NCBI GenBank assembly: GCA_013350335.1
Contig: CM023540.1
Location: 62,121,195-62,185,194, forward strand
DNA: 64,000 bases
Direction of reading: 5' to 3'
Origin: Chimonanthus salicifolius
Taxonomy: Eukaryota; Streptophyta; Magnoliopsida; Laurales; Calycanthaceae
Part shown: positions 10,561 through 21,755 of the stretch, in pieces
How positions within the stretch are numbered: position 1 is the first letter of the stretch
Layout of the letters: every line of letters begins with the position of its first letter
Position numbers and translations under genes: made by a program
Notes under the pieces: generated by a model
The model's database searches: none
The model's input: only the letters and a program-made list of their open reading frames with translations
Told to the model about the DNA's origin: nothing

Positions 10561-12548
10561 TCTATGTTTTGTGATGGGTGGGACTCATTGCATATGATAG
10601 CATGGCATGGCATTGAATCGGCATGATTATGATCTTTATTATCATGTAAGGCTTCTGGTTTTATCGGTATGATTGGATCTCTATTATTATACACTGTTTT
10701 GGATACAATGTTTTGAAAGTATGGAATGATTTATTATAACTTGTTTTGATATATATTATATCTAGATTGTTGGTACTAACCCATGTGTTAACCCTAATGG
10801 AATGCCTACTGGGCTTGTTGTACTAACACCCTACTTCTACCCTTTAGTGGATGATGCAGGAAACAAGGAGAACAATGAACGCAAAACGGGCCAGGCTTAG
10901 GAGCTTGGAGGATTATAGTTTATATTTTGTCTAAGATACTCATGGGCTTGTATTTTGAGTATCTAGAATTCGGATTGTCATAACTTAGATGAATTTGCTA
11001 TAGTTGGATACTTTACTGAATAATTATGATATGATAATGATGATTACAGACTTGACGTACTTTGCTATCTGAATGGAATAGAACTGTGTTCTATTATGTT
11101 TCCACATGTTATGATTATTATTCCGCATGTGTATCATATTGCTATGTGTGAACCGTTTTCATGGACTGAGTCCATGCACACATAGGATTGGCCAGTTAAG
11201 TGTCGAACTTAGGAAGTTCGGACTTAGCTCGCATCGCGACGTCCCACTCTCTATCACTCTACTCTGTTATTAAAAAAAAATAGACTCTGAATTTACGGGA
11301 AGAAGCGAGTGAAAAAGGGCGGGGCGTTGCACAAGGTCCACTGAAGGCCCATGTGCTCATTTATAGGTCCAAAACTTAAGTCCATAACCCTTTCACACGC
11401 CCAAGCCTTGTCCATCTCCTTATCAATCCACACCATCCAATCTCCTCTCCAATTCAATCTCAACCACTCATCTTCATCCCTTAATACAGACCATTCATCT
11501 CATGCATTAAAATTAGTTAAACCTTAGATCCACCAATCAAATCCAACCCATACATGCATTAACATTAGATCTAGACCATCCAACCCATCCATCATCTAGA
11601 TTTACCTTAGGATCACATGTATTCATATATCACCTATGCATTCATTCAAGTAGATCATCCTTCAACCATATAAATCATTAGATCTTAGGACATTTCATCA
11701 CATCCATTCATATCATTCATAAACCTAGGAAAAACCCTAGATCCACTTTACTTATCCAATGCATACATTCATCATCTTAGATTTAAGCCATGCATTTTAT
11801 CATCCATCTTGATTAACCTTTGAATCTCAAACCTCCATTAGGAAACCTACCATTTATATAATTTATTTTAATCAACTTACCTTAGAGCCATTAGATCTAG
11901 GTCCCATTCAATCATAGCCATTCATTCATAAAAACCCTAGATATAGAACAACTTGGAATCCAAGCAACTAAAATCGCTCCATGCACTTGACCCAAAATTC
12001 CATATAGGTTCATGCCACATCACCTACACCTCATCAGCCCTCCTTCAAGCAATCCAGATTCGCCCAAGGCAATGAGACACTTGTCAATTTTGTGTGAAGC
12101 CTTGTGGAGGAAGAAATGGAGAAAAAAATGGGATTTGGAAGACAAGTTTTGACAATGCTTTGGTGTTTTGACCATAACTTTCCACTCCAATATCTGATTG
12201 CATTAATTCTTATTAAGTTGGAAAGAAAACTTCAAGCTCTATAACTTTATACTTTACAAAATTTCATGATTCGGAAGTTTACTGGGACAAAATGGAGCTG
12301 AAAGATGGTACATGTGTAGAAAAACGGGATTTACACTCCACCTTCCAAACTAATCCTTAATCCAAATTTTTTCTCCATCATTGCTTAGCCACCATGAGAA
12401 GACACCCAAATTTCGTGTATACCCTATTGTAAGCCATAGTTTTCAATCTTACATCTCATCCATCCAAATTTCATGAGATCTAATCTAAGCTATCAATCCA
12501 TAACTTAAACCGAGATTTAATCTCAGCCTTCCGTTCCAACCTTGAGCC

Positions 12549-12557
12549 TATAAATAG
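12549..12557 (+). promoter_or_regulatory. TATA box in the C LTR
   Basis: TATAAATAG, conserved with flanking context in the second C LTR (minus strand, 44007-44015). Its position leaves about 1.15 kb of R-U5 downstream. Confidence 0.65.
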
Positions 12558-12851
12558 AGCACTAAGCCAACAGTAAAATTCGAATTTGACCTGGAGCTTA
12601 AGAGGGCCAAGGTTGGAGCAAAAGACAAGAAGACTAGAGCACCATTTAAATTTACAAGTGAGAGTTGTAGATTTTTATTCTTATGTTGTCTTTCTTGTAT
12701 TTAATTTTTAAGTGTCTGTACTTTAATTCTTCCATTTAACAAAGTGAAGCATCCATTTAGAAACCTGAAACATCCAATTTCTAAAATTCTTTTATGACTA
12801 TTTTACCTTTAATTTCAAGATTACAACTTTTGTTTATTTGATTGAACATGA

Positions 12852-13159
12852 GCATATGCAATAGTTTGGATCTTGATTTTAAATTTTGAATCATGATTAC
12901 TAAGGTTTGATTAAATAAATTAAAAAGTTGTGAGTTGTTATATCAGTGAATATGAATTGCATTTTAGATCTTTACGTGAATTTCAGATCTAGGCTTTTGC
13001 TTTGTGCATATGCAATAGTTTGGATCTTGATTGTAAATTTTGAATCATGATTACTAAGGTTTGATTAAATAAATTAAAAAGTTGTGAGTTGTTATATCAG
13101 TTAATATGAATTGCATTTTAGATCTTTACGTGAATTTCAGATCTAGCCCTTTGCTTTGT
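12852..13159 (+). repeat. 154-bp direct tandem duplication
   Basis: Copies at 12852-13005 and 13006-13159 both start GCATATGCAATAGTTTGGAT and end with GCTTTGT. They differ at only a few positions, so the duplication is recent relative to the LTR. The second C LTR (42974-45608) has no such duplication. Confidence 0.95.
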
Positions 13160-13706
13160 TTACATATTTTGGGTGATGAACGGTCTATTCCAAATAACCA
13201 ACCTTATGTTACTGCATTTTTATTTTCAGCCATTCATTTTCATGCAATTTAATTTTCTGCCTTTTAATTATGTTAAATCTCATGTTTGTTGTGTAATTTT
13301 TGTTTTAACACAAATCTTGTATGATTTAACCTTTTAATTCTTTAATTCACGATTCATTCTTTAATTCTCTAATTTCTTTGTAATCACTCTCTCTCAAAAA
13401 TTCATTCACTTAGATAGGAAGATGTGTTATTTAATTTTGTAACTTAAAATTCTAATCATGATTAAGGTCATAATTTAATTCAACATGTAAGAATATGAAA
13501 TCACACATCTTATTTGCTGATTTTCCAAGTTAGATACATGACTCATATAAAGGTTTTACTTCTTCAAAATAATTCTTTTTAAAGAACGTAAATTTAATTT
13601 AAATTCATATGTTTTGAGATTTTCCTTTGGGTTCGACCTCGCACTCAATCGCTATACTATACATGGTTTGTTCGCTTGCGAAATTTACAAATTTAAAACA
13701 TCAACA

Positions 13707-13728
13707 CACATACCTGGCCCACTCATCG
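13707..13728. other. 22-bp spacer between the C LTR and the B element
   Basis: Holds CACATACCTGGCCCACTCATCG-type sequence (22 bp). It is either host DNA flanking the C LTR or the start of a C internal region, since CTGGCCCACTC weakly resembles TGGCGACTC-type Athila/Tat primer-binding sites. The last five bases, CATCG, would be the left target duplication of the B element. Confidence 0.4.
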
Positions 13729-16700
13729 TGTAACGACCCACCCTTTTCCATTGATTAAATCAGAGTTTTTTTTCTTAACGGAAAATGGACAGATATGTCA
13801 CGAAGCAAGCCGAATTCAAGTCCGAGACCCAACCCTCAACTAGCCCAATTCTAGCACACACTTGGATCAACCCATTAAACATTTATGCGTGTGCCAGCAT
13901 AACACTTGTGAAATAACATGTGCGGAAATAATATTTGCGGAATTATAATACCAAACATTTCAATAGCAAAGATGGAAATAACCTTACCATATAATTCAAA
14001 ATATCAAACTATATCCAAAATAGAATTCATCTAAGTTATTACATCAATGATCCTATGAAATTAAATAGTTCAATCAAAATATCAAATTAAGAACTATGAG
14101 ATCTTCAAGCATCTCCAGGTCCATTTCTTCGTCAAGCATGGCTACCACTAGGTCCAGCTTCTTCTCCTTTACCCTGATCTGTGTTAAAATCTAGGGGAAA
14201 AATGTACAAGCTTAGTCAACCTGCCTAGTAGGAAGCTCCGATCATAAAATACACAAAGTGTAAAATCTCAAAATATCATATTATGAGGGTAATAACATAT
14301 ATTTCTCAAATATAAACTAGAAGTTGTACCAAAATCTGATAACGTAGAAATCATAGAATAATATGCCATGGGTGCCACATATCGAAGATATGCCCACCCA
14401 TTCCCATTCATCAGATCATAACAAATCACTTCAAATAATAGTTCTTAATATTGGCCACTTGTTTCCATAGCATTTGGGGCGGCAACCACTAGGGTGTTGT
14501 TGCCCATCCAAAAATTAACCGAGACTATCGGTGGAGTGTGGTCTCCTCCCTCTGCGCAGGGTTTCGGGACCTGCCCATGAGCTCTTTGACCCAATTAAAC
14601 CGTGACATTCATCTCAAGGGACATGGCCAAAGTCTAACATTTTAACTTATTGTATACAAGACCAAGCAAGTCCGAACAGTTCTTTTTGGCTTGCTGAGAT
14701 CAACCTTCCCATGCAACCATGCATGAGGTAATGTGTGCAATTATGATGCCAAAGCCATGCATCAAATAGTTTCTTTCATCAAACATCATTTCTATATAAG
14801 ATAATGAGTATAATAAAAATCAAGATCTCATAAATAATATCTATCAAAACCATTCCCATTGTTGTGCTTCAATAAAGTAGGAACACCTACCTGATCAACA
14901 ATGATCAATAAAATAAGATTCACACTTTTTCTCGAACAGCGTCGGAATCTCCCTTGACTCCTTTTGTCCATGTACATGTTCAAATTACAGTTTATATGTT
15001 ACTATCACATAAATTCCTTTGTGTAGATCTAACCCAGACTAAAAGTTCACTGTATGATTTCCCCAATTCTAAATGATTTCATTTTATATTTTATTTAACC
15101 AGTGCATACATCTACTTTGGTAATTGGTCTCTGTTTCAGGTCGGCATATCGACACTGTCGATACATTGCCACTGGACACAGTCGACACATCGAATATCTC
15201 GATATGTCGACTAGTTTATGTTTGTTTTATGGCATGTCTTCCAATTTCTCCTCTGGTCATTTATGCATATATCGACACAGTCAATGTATCCAATAGTTCA
15301 CATGCTCGATATGTCGAATTTGTCGACATGTACTCCTGTTTTGATTCGTCAATTTCTTAGTTATTCTTTGTTCCCAATCGTATGTATCTCTCCAATCAAT
15401 ACATGCATATATTCACATTGTGTTCCTCTGCCGATACATCGACATAGTCGTTGCATCGGCTTAATCGATATATTTTACGGATATCATTTCCAGGCCGACA
15501 TATCAACAGGGTCGATACATCATCCTACGATTAATCTATCACTTTTATTTCATCTTCGGTTCTACCATACTAAAACCGACACATCGACTCTGTCGATGGG
15601 TCGTGCTGAGATCAACTTTTCATTCATTCATTTCATATTATGTCGGTCGTACCCCATCTCTACTTTATCATACCCAGGCCGGTGCATCGATCTGGTTGAT
15701 ACATCATCCTGGTGTAAGTTCATCATTTTTTTATTTTTTTTTGTAGTTCCGTCATGTCCCGATCGAGGTGCTAATCCAACCAATGTATTTGTCAAAAATC
15801 CGTGGGCATATCGACACAATCGATATGTCCACCGATTCGTTCTTCATTCATCCTTTTTATGTTTATTTCGAATTATCTCAGGCCGATCTATCGATCAGGT
15901 CCATACATCGTCCTGGGATATACACATATATGTCGACCGTGTCGTCGGGTTGTTCGGAGGTCACATCATCACTCATTGGTTCCTTTTTATTTCTGTCATA
16001 CCCAGGCCGATATGTCGACACCGGCGATGTGTCATCCTGGGTTTTAGTTCTATACTTGTCATTTTAGGTTCTTTGAACTCTCGCCCCAGACGGCACATCG
16101 ACAAAGTCGATATGTCGACTGGGTTGAGTCAAAAGTCATGGACCTATCATCCATGGCTTCCCTTTACTCAGGTGTTCATTGCTCGTGGGTTCTTTTTTCC
16201 AAATCTATGAACACATATTTTCTAAACAACCTAGTATTATTGATTTACTTAAAAGGTATCAGAAATTCACCAACCTTGAGTGATTTACAGGTGTGCTTGA
16301 ATTGGTGAAATCTGGTCTCCCTTGTCTCCTTGTTCTCCACCCTCCTTGGTGACTCGATTTGTTTTTCCCCTTGCTTGATCTCTCCTTCCTTTCCAGGAAC
16401 AACTGAAACCCGTGAGGAGGTGAAGAGGTTTCCCGGTCGAGTTGAAGGTTAGGATGTGAGTGAGAAGGTGTACTTGGATGAGAAATATGGGTGGTCAGTC
16501 ATTCTGTTTCTGTGTTTTCTTCTCTCTTTTCCTCTCTTTTCCTTTCTTTCTTTTCTTCTTTTTTCCCTTCGTTTTCCCTTCTTTTTATCTTCAGCTTTTG
16601 TTATCCCTATACTCTTAATGAATTTCTTGAAAACTGTAGAGGCATCATAAATACCTATGCATGGAAAAACGAACGGTTTGGACGGTGGTAGACAGAGCGT

Positions 16701-17046
16701 CTGCTGAAGATGTTTAGTCTACTCGACATATCGACATATCGACTTTGTCGATGTGTCAACCAATTTGATTATCTTTTCCACTGATACATCGACCACGTCG
16801 ATGTATCCTTTGAACAACTTACACTTTGGGTTTGGATCTCAGTTTTCCTCGATCTAGTCGATGTATCATCTAGAAACATGGAGCATTTTCGACACATCGA
16901 CCAAGTCGATGTATCATCCGAGGAAACTTTAGTTTCCCTTTATTTCTTTTAAAAAACATTTACATTATTTGGAACACAATCATATATTTCATTTATATGA
17001 TAAATAAATTACATAATAAGAGGATTTAAAATTTCAGGTCCTTACA
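13729..17046 (-). mobile_element. B1 3' LTR (3318 bp)
   Basis: On the plus strand it runs from TGTAACGACCC to GGTCCTTACA, so on the minus strand it starts TGTAAGGACC and ends GGGTCGTTACA. It abuts a polypurine tract at 17047. It is collinear with the B1 5' LTR and the B3 LTR. It is rich in short palindromes (15136-16925), and on the minus strand it has a purine-rich AAGGAAGGAGAG leader near 16400. The 330-codon plus-strand open frame at 15218-16210 spans the palindromes and is not a gene. Confidence 0.92.
15136..16925. repeat. Array of ATCGAC/GTCGAT palindromes in the B LTR
   Basis: More than 15 short inverted repeats. Examples are GATACATCGAC, CAC, GTCGATGTATC at 16784 (11-bp perfect arms, 3-nt loop), CGACACATCGAC...GTCGATGTATC at 16891, and ATATCGACA...TCGATATG at 15808. 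Several are extended outward by CCAGGCCGA and TCGTCCTGG arms. They repeat at irregular 40-120 bp spacing from 15136 to about 16120 and again at 16720-16925. The array recurs in the other B LTRs. Confidence 0.9.
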
Positions 17047-17062
17047 ATATTTCCACCTTTTG
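17047..17062 (-). promoter_or_regulatory. Polypurine tract, B1
   Basis: On the minus strand CAAAAGGTGGAAATAT directly precedes the LTR start. Just upstream is the ATTTTCGGGACGAAAAT mini-palindrome found before every polypurine tract in the window. An identical arrangement occurs at 42102-42117. Confidence 0.85.
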
Positions 17063-17115
17063 GAATTTTCGTCCCGAAAATTAGACGAAGGTTGGATTCC
17101 AAAGAAAAATAAATT

Positions 17116-18612
17116 CTAGATAAATAACTCAGAATGAGAGGCTCTCATTTCCGATTCCATTTCCCAAGTGGGTTCTTCATTTCTATCTCTCCCAAACCAC
17201 TTTGACGAAAGGAATCACCTTGTTCCTTAGTACTTTCTGTTATGTATCTATGATTTTGATAAGTCTTTCGACGTAAGTTACGTCGCTTTGAACATCCAAT
17301 TCTTGTGCATCCAAAACATGCGAGAGATCAGGATTGTACTTTTGTAACATTGAGACGTGAAATGCATTGTGCATGTTGGATAACTGTGAGGGAAGTGCTA
17401 TGCGATATGTTGCCTCGCCAATTCTATCAAGGACTGAGAATGTTCCTATAAACCTTGGGGTCAGCTTCCCTTTTTTCCCAAGCCTCATTTGCCCTTTTTT
17501 TGGTGAGACATTTTGTAACACCAAGTCTCCCACTTCAAATGTCAGAGGTCTCCTTCTCTTATCATAGCTCTTTTGTTGACTCTGAGCAGTCAACAAATGT
17601 TGTCGTATAACTTTGATATGTTCAGTTGTCTCTGCGACCAAATCTGGTCCAGTGAGTACAACTTCGTTTGCCTCGGTCAAACAAACTGGTGATCTGCATG
17701 GTCGACCATATAACGCTTCAAATGGAGCCATCTAGAGGCTTGCTTGATAATTGTTGTTGTATGAAAACTCCACCATTGGCAGATGATCCTCCCAACTGCC
17801 CTGGAAGTCTAACATACAAGCTCTTAGCATATCTTCTAACATTTGTATGGTCCTTTCTGACTGTCCATCCGTCTGATGTTGAAATGCTATATTGTACAAC
17901 AGATTTGTCCCCAGTGTTGTCTGTAAACTCTGCCACACTCTGCGTGTGAATCTGCCGTCCCAATCGGATACAATTTTCCTTGGTATACCATGCAATCGGA
18001 CAACGTCCTTGATATACCATCTACCCAATGTTTTAGATGAATCTGTCATCTTGATAGCCAGTAAATGTTCCGACTTCATGAGACGATCAATTATTACCCA
18101 TATTGCATCATTTCCCTTTGAAGATTTGGGCAATCCAGTCACAAAATCCATTGCAATGTGCTCCCATTTCCACTCAAGTATTGACAGAGGTTTGAGTAAA
18201 ACATGTGGTCTTTGATGTTCTGCCTTGACTCTCTGGTAAGTCAAACAACTTGAGACGAAATCAGCTATGTCTTTCTTAAGTCCACACTACCAGTATTGTC
18301 TTTTAAGATCTTGGTACATTTTTTAATTTCCGGGGTGTATGAAGAATTTGGACTTGTGAGCTTCTATCAATAGTTCCTCCCTACATTCCTCTGGCACATA
18401 GACTCGGCCTCTGAACATAGGACCTTGTCCAGGTCGTAATTCCCAATCTTGTATTGTCTCTCCTGTAGACAATTTGCCCATATTTCTGCCATTTTTGGAT
18501 CCGATCTCTGTGGTTGTTCAATCTTCGATACCATGGTGGAATGCACTATTAGGTTATACATACTTCCACTGCCATTTATGTGCAAGTTCATTTCTTTAAT
18601 TGCTGAAAACAT
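17116..18612 (-). pseudogene. pol: B1 integrase and chromodomain, broken
   Basis: Frames at 18367-18612 (pre-zinc segment), 17732-18244 (catalytic core) and 17240-17731 (C-terminal domain) follow one another in family order. The core keeps MDFVTGLP (first Asp), SDWDGRF (second Asp) and GQSER (Glu). The 17240-17731 frame starts MAPFEALYGRPCRSP and holds GDLVLQNVSP-like and FHVSMLQKYNPD segments. After a stop at 17240, further frames carry the chromodomain remnant (FVKVVWER, then EEPTWEMESEM), ending at the stop near 17116. The H2C2 region near 18245-18360 is disrupted. There are several frameshifts; it is inactive. Confidence 0.9.
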
Positions 18613-18615
18613 CTC

Positions 18616-19900
18616 TCATTCTTGCATGATCAAATTTGTTATGGTTCCATGAGTCATGTGGCTAAGTGCATCTGCAACCTTGTTTGTTTTGCCTAGATGA
18701 TAGGGAAGAGCAAAATCATAATCCTGAAGATACTCCATCCATCGCCTCTGTCTCAAATTGAGTTCTTTATGATCAAACAAGTATTTCAAACTCTTGTGAT
18801 CCGAATATACCTCAAACTTTTCTCCCGTAGAGGTAATGTCGCCAACACTTGAGTGCAAAGACCATTGCGGCCAATTCAAGATCATAGATGGGTTAATTTC
18901 TATCATGGATTTTTAACTGCCGAGATCTATAGGCCACCACATTTGGACCTTTAGTAAGAGAGCACCCCAATCCTTCCCCTAAAGCATCACAGAATACCTC
19001 GTATCCTTTGCCTCGCTCTGGTAGGGCTAAGATGGGAGCTATTATGAGTCTCTCTTTCAAATCTTCAAACTTCGGTTGCACAGTTCTTTCAATTCAAACT
19101 TGACTCCTTTCTTAGTCAACCGAGTAAATGGTGCTGCAATCTTTGAGAAGTCCATGATAAACTTACGATAGTATCTAGCCAATCGGAGGAAACTTCGAAT
19201 TTTTGTGACATTCTTTGGAGCCTTCCAATCTCTTACTGCTGCTACCTTTGCTGGGTCCACTGTTATTCCTTCTGTTATCACCACATGGCCCAAAAAGTTC
19301 ACTTTGGATAACCAAAATTCACATTTGCTAGCTTTTCCAAACAACTTGTTCTTTTTCAATGTGTACAGAAGAATTCGCAAGTGTTTGACATGTTCTTCCT
19401 CGCTGGTGGAATAAATAAGAATATCATCAATGAAGACGATTACAAATTTGTCCAAGTATGGACGAAAGATTCTATTCATTAAATCCATAACACTGCCGGT
19501 GCATTTGTTAGTCCAAATGGCATCACCACATACTCGTACAACCCATACCGAGTTCTGAAAGTGATTTTCTCTATATCCTCATCTTTGACTCTGATCTGAT
19601 GATAACCCGACATGAGATCTATCTTAGAGACATGACTATATCCTCTAAGTTGATCAAACAAGTCGTCAATTCGGGGTAGAGGATATTTATTCTTGATGGT
19701 GAGTTGGTTCAGCTTTCTGTAATCCACACACATCCGTAGAGAGCGATCTTTCTTTTTAACAAATAAGGCCGGCGCACCCCATGATGAAGTGTTGTGCTGG
19801 ATGAATCCCAATCTGAGTAATTCATCAATCTATTTCTTCAAATCTGACATCTCTACAAGTGCCATCCGATAATGTGGGAGGTAAACTAGGGACTTCTATT
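18616..19900 (-). pseudogene. pol: B1 reverse transcriptase and RNase H, broken
   Basis: 19479-19811 holds the RT fingers and palm ([29 protein letters not shown]). A frameshift leads to 19057-19488 with the catalytic FIDDILIYS and the RT thumb ([10 protein letters not shown]). RNase H follows at 18893-19081 ([16 protein letters not shown]; the usual DAS is DAL) and 18616-18906 ([19 protein letters not shown]). The stretch around 18840-18905 is out of frame with its neighbours. At least three frameshifts and an in-frame TAG near 19830 disable it. Confidence 0.92.
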
Positions 19901-20039
19901 GGAAATACTTCTGCGTAGTCTTTCACTATTGCAGGTAATGTGGATACGAGTGACTTTTCCAACTTGACACTGTTAAATAAAATCTGGTTCATTTCATTAC
20001 GTAACCTTCCATATACTGGAGTTTTTTGTTTGTTTGCAT

Positions 20040-20589
20040 GAACTATAAATCATCGTCCCTCTGGTGACCAAAATATCACCCTTCTGAGGTAGCAATCAAT
20101 ACCTTCTTGGTACGTGGTCAACCAATCTATGCCAAATATGACATCAAATTATGTCATATCCATAACCAGATAGTCGAACTGGAATTTGAAGTAGACTAAT
20201 TTAATGTCCACAGAAGTGCAAATTATCCCAAGTGATGTGTCACTGATTGGTGATACTATGTTAAGTGTAGTTGACAATTTCTATACAAGCAAACCAGTGG
20301 CAGCTACTAAAGATGAAGATAAAAAGGAGTGAGATGCTCCTGAATCAAACAATGCTACTGCATAAGAACTGAAAATAACTGCCATACCTTGGATCATAGA
20401 GTAATCCGCTGTCTCTGGAGGAGGGACGAGGGTGTACAACCGTCCTGAAGCTGTTGGAATTGGTGGTCGTCCAGATTGATTCTGTGCTCTTGATACCTGA
20501 GATTGTGCTGGCCGACCCGGTGGACGGAAAGAATTCTGTGCTTGAGGTGACTGGTGAAGTAACGGACAGTTCTGCTTCATGTGTCCCAC
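20040..20589 (-). pseudogene. pol: B1 aspartic protease region
   Basis: The frame at 20281-20589 has MIQGMAVIFSSYAVALFDSGASHSF, whose DSGASHSF is the protease active-site loop. Downstream, to about 20040, fragments of FDVIFGIDWL and VIFWSPEGR type follow but contain stops. It is continuous with the end of gag, as usual for gag-pro-pol order. Confidence 0.85.
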
Positions 20590-21481
20590 CTGGCCACACT
20601 CTAAACAAGTAATGCCACCTTGGGATGTCTGTGCTACCGGAACTGAGGCTAAAGGATGACTGGGATGATATCACTAGTGGAGGCCGTAGAATCTAAAGGT
20701 TTTCCTGAGTTGGGACGGAATTTGTTGCAAGGGCGAAAAGAGTTTCCCCCTCTCTAACTCCTTTTGTTTTCCATGTATTTAACTGACTCCATTAGCTTTT
20801 GTTCAGCAATGCTTGCTCTACTCACAACTTCTGCCAAAATTGCTGATTTGAAGATGGTGACCTTGGCTCTGATGATAGGATGTAGACCTCTCTCGAACTT
20901 CCGAGCTTTCTTATATTTAGTGTCCACCATGTATGGAGCATAACAAGAGAGCCGGATGAATTCTTGATGATATTCCACCACTGTCATACATCTTTGAGCG
21001 AGGACTATCAATTCATGGGTCTTACGTTCCTTCTCCTCCTCTGGAAAGTAGTGCTCTAGGAAAATTTTTGTGAAATTCTCCCAAGTCATATTTGCCACTG
21101 TCTGGTTTTGATCCACTACCTTCCACCATTTGCCCACATCTTCTAACAGTTGAGATGTGGCCAATAAAATCTGATCCTGATCCTCCGTGATCCTCAGTAA
21201 CTTCAGGATCATGGTGGTGTTCTCGATCTAGTTTTCAACTCCAATGGGTCCCTCATTTCCATGAAAGTATGGGGATGTTGCTGATGCAAATCCTTGACCA
21301 AGGCTCTGTCTTGAGAATCACTTCCGGTATTGGCACCATCGCCTGCTTGATTCTGTTGCAGTACTGAATTCACTACTGCCTGTACGAAACTTTGGAGCTC
21401 AGGAGTCACAGGTGGAATATTACCACTTGTCTCCTTGTTGCATTCTGCATTGAATCGGGTGTTCCTTCTTCGTGGCTGCAT
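20566..21481 (-). pseudogene. gag: B1 gag, frameshifted
   Basis: The start Met at 21481 (MQPRRRNTRF, a basic N-terminus) matches the MPPKRR/MAPKKK starts of the other two gags. The N-terminal frame ends at 21209 and continues in another frame at 20754-21212, the capsid-like retrotransposon gag domain (ILLATSQLLEDVGKWW, FLEHYFPEEEKERKT, YHQEFIRLSCYAPYMVDT, RKFERGLHP). After another frameshift, a complete CCHC zinc knuckle (CLECGQVGHMKQNC) lies at 20566-20607. It would bind and package element RNA. Confidence 0.9.
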
Positions 21482-21689
21482 GTTTCCTAAGTTACGAAAC
21501 AGTAGCTTAGTAACCTTATAAAAATGCTACCTCAAGCAACCCTGATTCATGTATAGTCAATTACATATTGACTGGATTGACGCAATCTCTTAGGTGTTAT
21601 TGACATTCTTTGTTTTGAGGGGAATTTTTCTCTACATTTGATGGATATGTTTGACTTATAGTAATTTCCTTCCTTTGTTTTTTCGTTCC

Positions 21690-21702
21690 GCTCTGATACC
21701 AA
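21690..21702 (-). promoter_or_regulatory. Second primer-binding-site-like copy
   Basis: The minus strand reads TTGGTATCAGAGC, a perfect match to the plant initiator-tRNA-Met site. It is preceded on that strand by CGTTATAG, like an LTR end. It lies 52 bp inside the LTR-adjacent site at 21742. Confidence 0.7.
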
Positions 21703-21741
21703 CTATAACGTTTTTATCAGTTAAGTTATGAGCCTAAATTT

Positions 21742-21754
21742 GCTCTAATACCAA
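21742..21754 (-). promoter_or_regulatory. Primer-binding site of B1 (initiator tRNA-Met type)
   Basis: The minus strand reads TTGGTATTAGAGC one base after the LTR end, one mismatch from TTGGTATCAGAGC. The site primes minus-strand synthesis. Confidence 0.85.
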
Positions 21755-21755
21755 C

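Larger units (their letters stand above)
7033..11331 (+). mobile_element. D-left 3' LTR, second part
   Basis: Continues the LTR begun at 2480, giving about 4.76 kb in total, and ends GGGGCGTTGCA (TTGCA where other copies have TTACA). In order it holds a TATA-like box (8128), a purine-rich leader, a putative intron with GGTTCGGCCAT hairpins (8472-9893), a CTTGATG/CATCAAG minisatellite (10226-10560), the CTACTTCTACCC block, a GGCTTAGGAGCTTGG hairpin near 10893, and the AGTTAAG...CTTAACT-type 3' block. No protein-coding frame is supported. The next bases (CAAGG) are C-family LTR sequence, the element's target. Confidence 0.8.
11332..13706 (+). mobile_element. C-family LTR, 5'-truncated in this window
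   Basis: Matches the reverse complement of the C LTR at 42974-45608 and ends TTAAAACATCAACA. It lacks roughly the first 550 bp of that copy because the D-left element inserted here; the remainder should lie left of the window. A TATAAATAG box occurs at 12549. The 3' part has GGGTTCGACCTCGCACTCAATCG and GCTTGCG, a signature I associate with Athila/Tat LTRs; that family assignment is tentative. There is no coding sequence. Confidence 0.7.

Noticed and set aside
15218..16210. 330-codon plus-strand open frame across the B LTR
   Set aside because: It runs through the palindrome array, antisense to the LTR, has no known domain, and the other B LTRs break it into different frames. The openness comes from repeated TCGAC-type codons.
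16491..16691. Ser/Phe-rich small open frame that resembles a membrane peptide
   Set aside because: It is the complement of the purine-rich leader of the B LTR (CTTTTCC-type tract), not conserved as a frame in 41580-41760.
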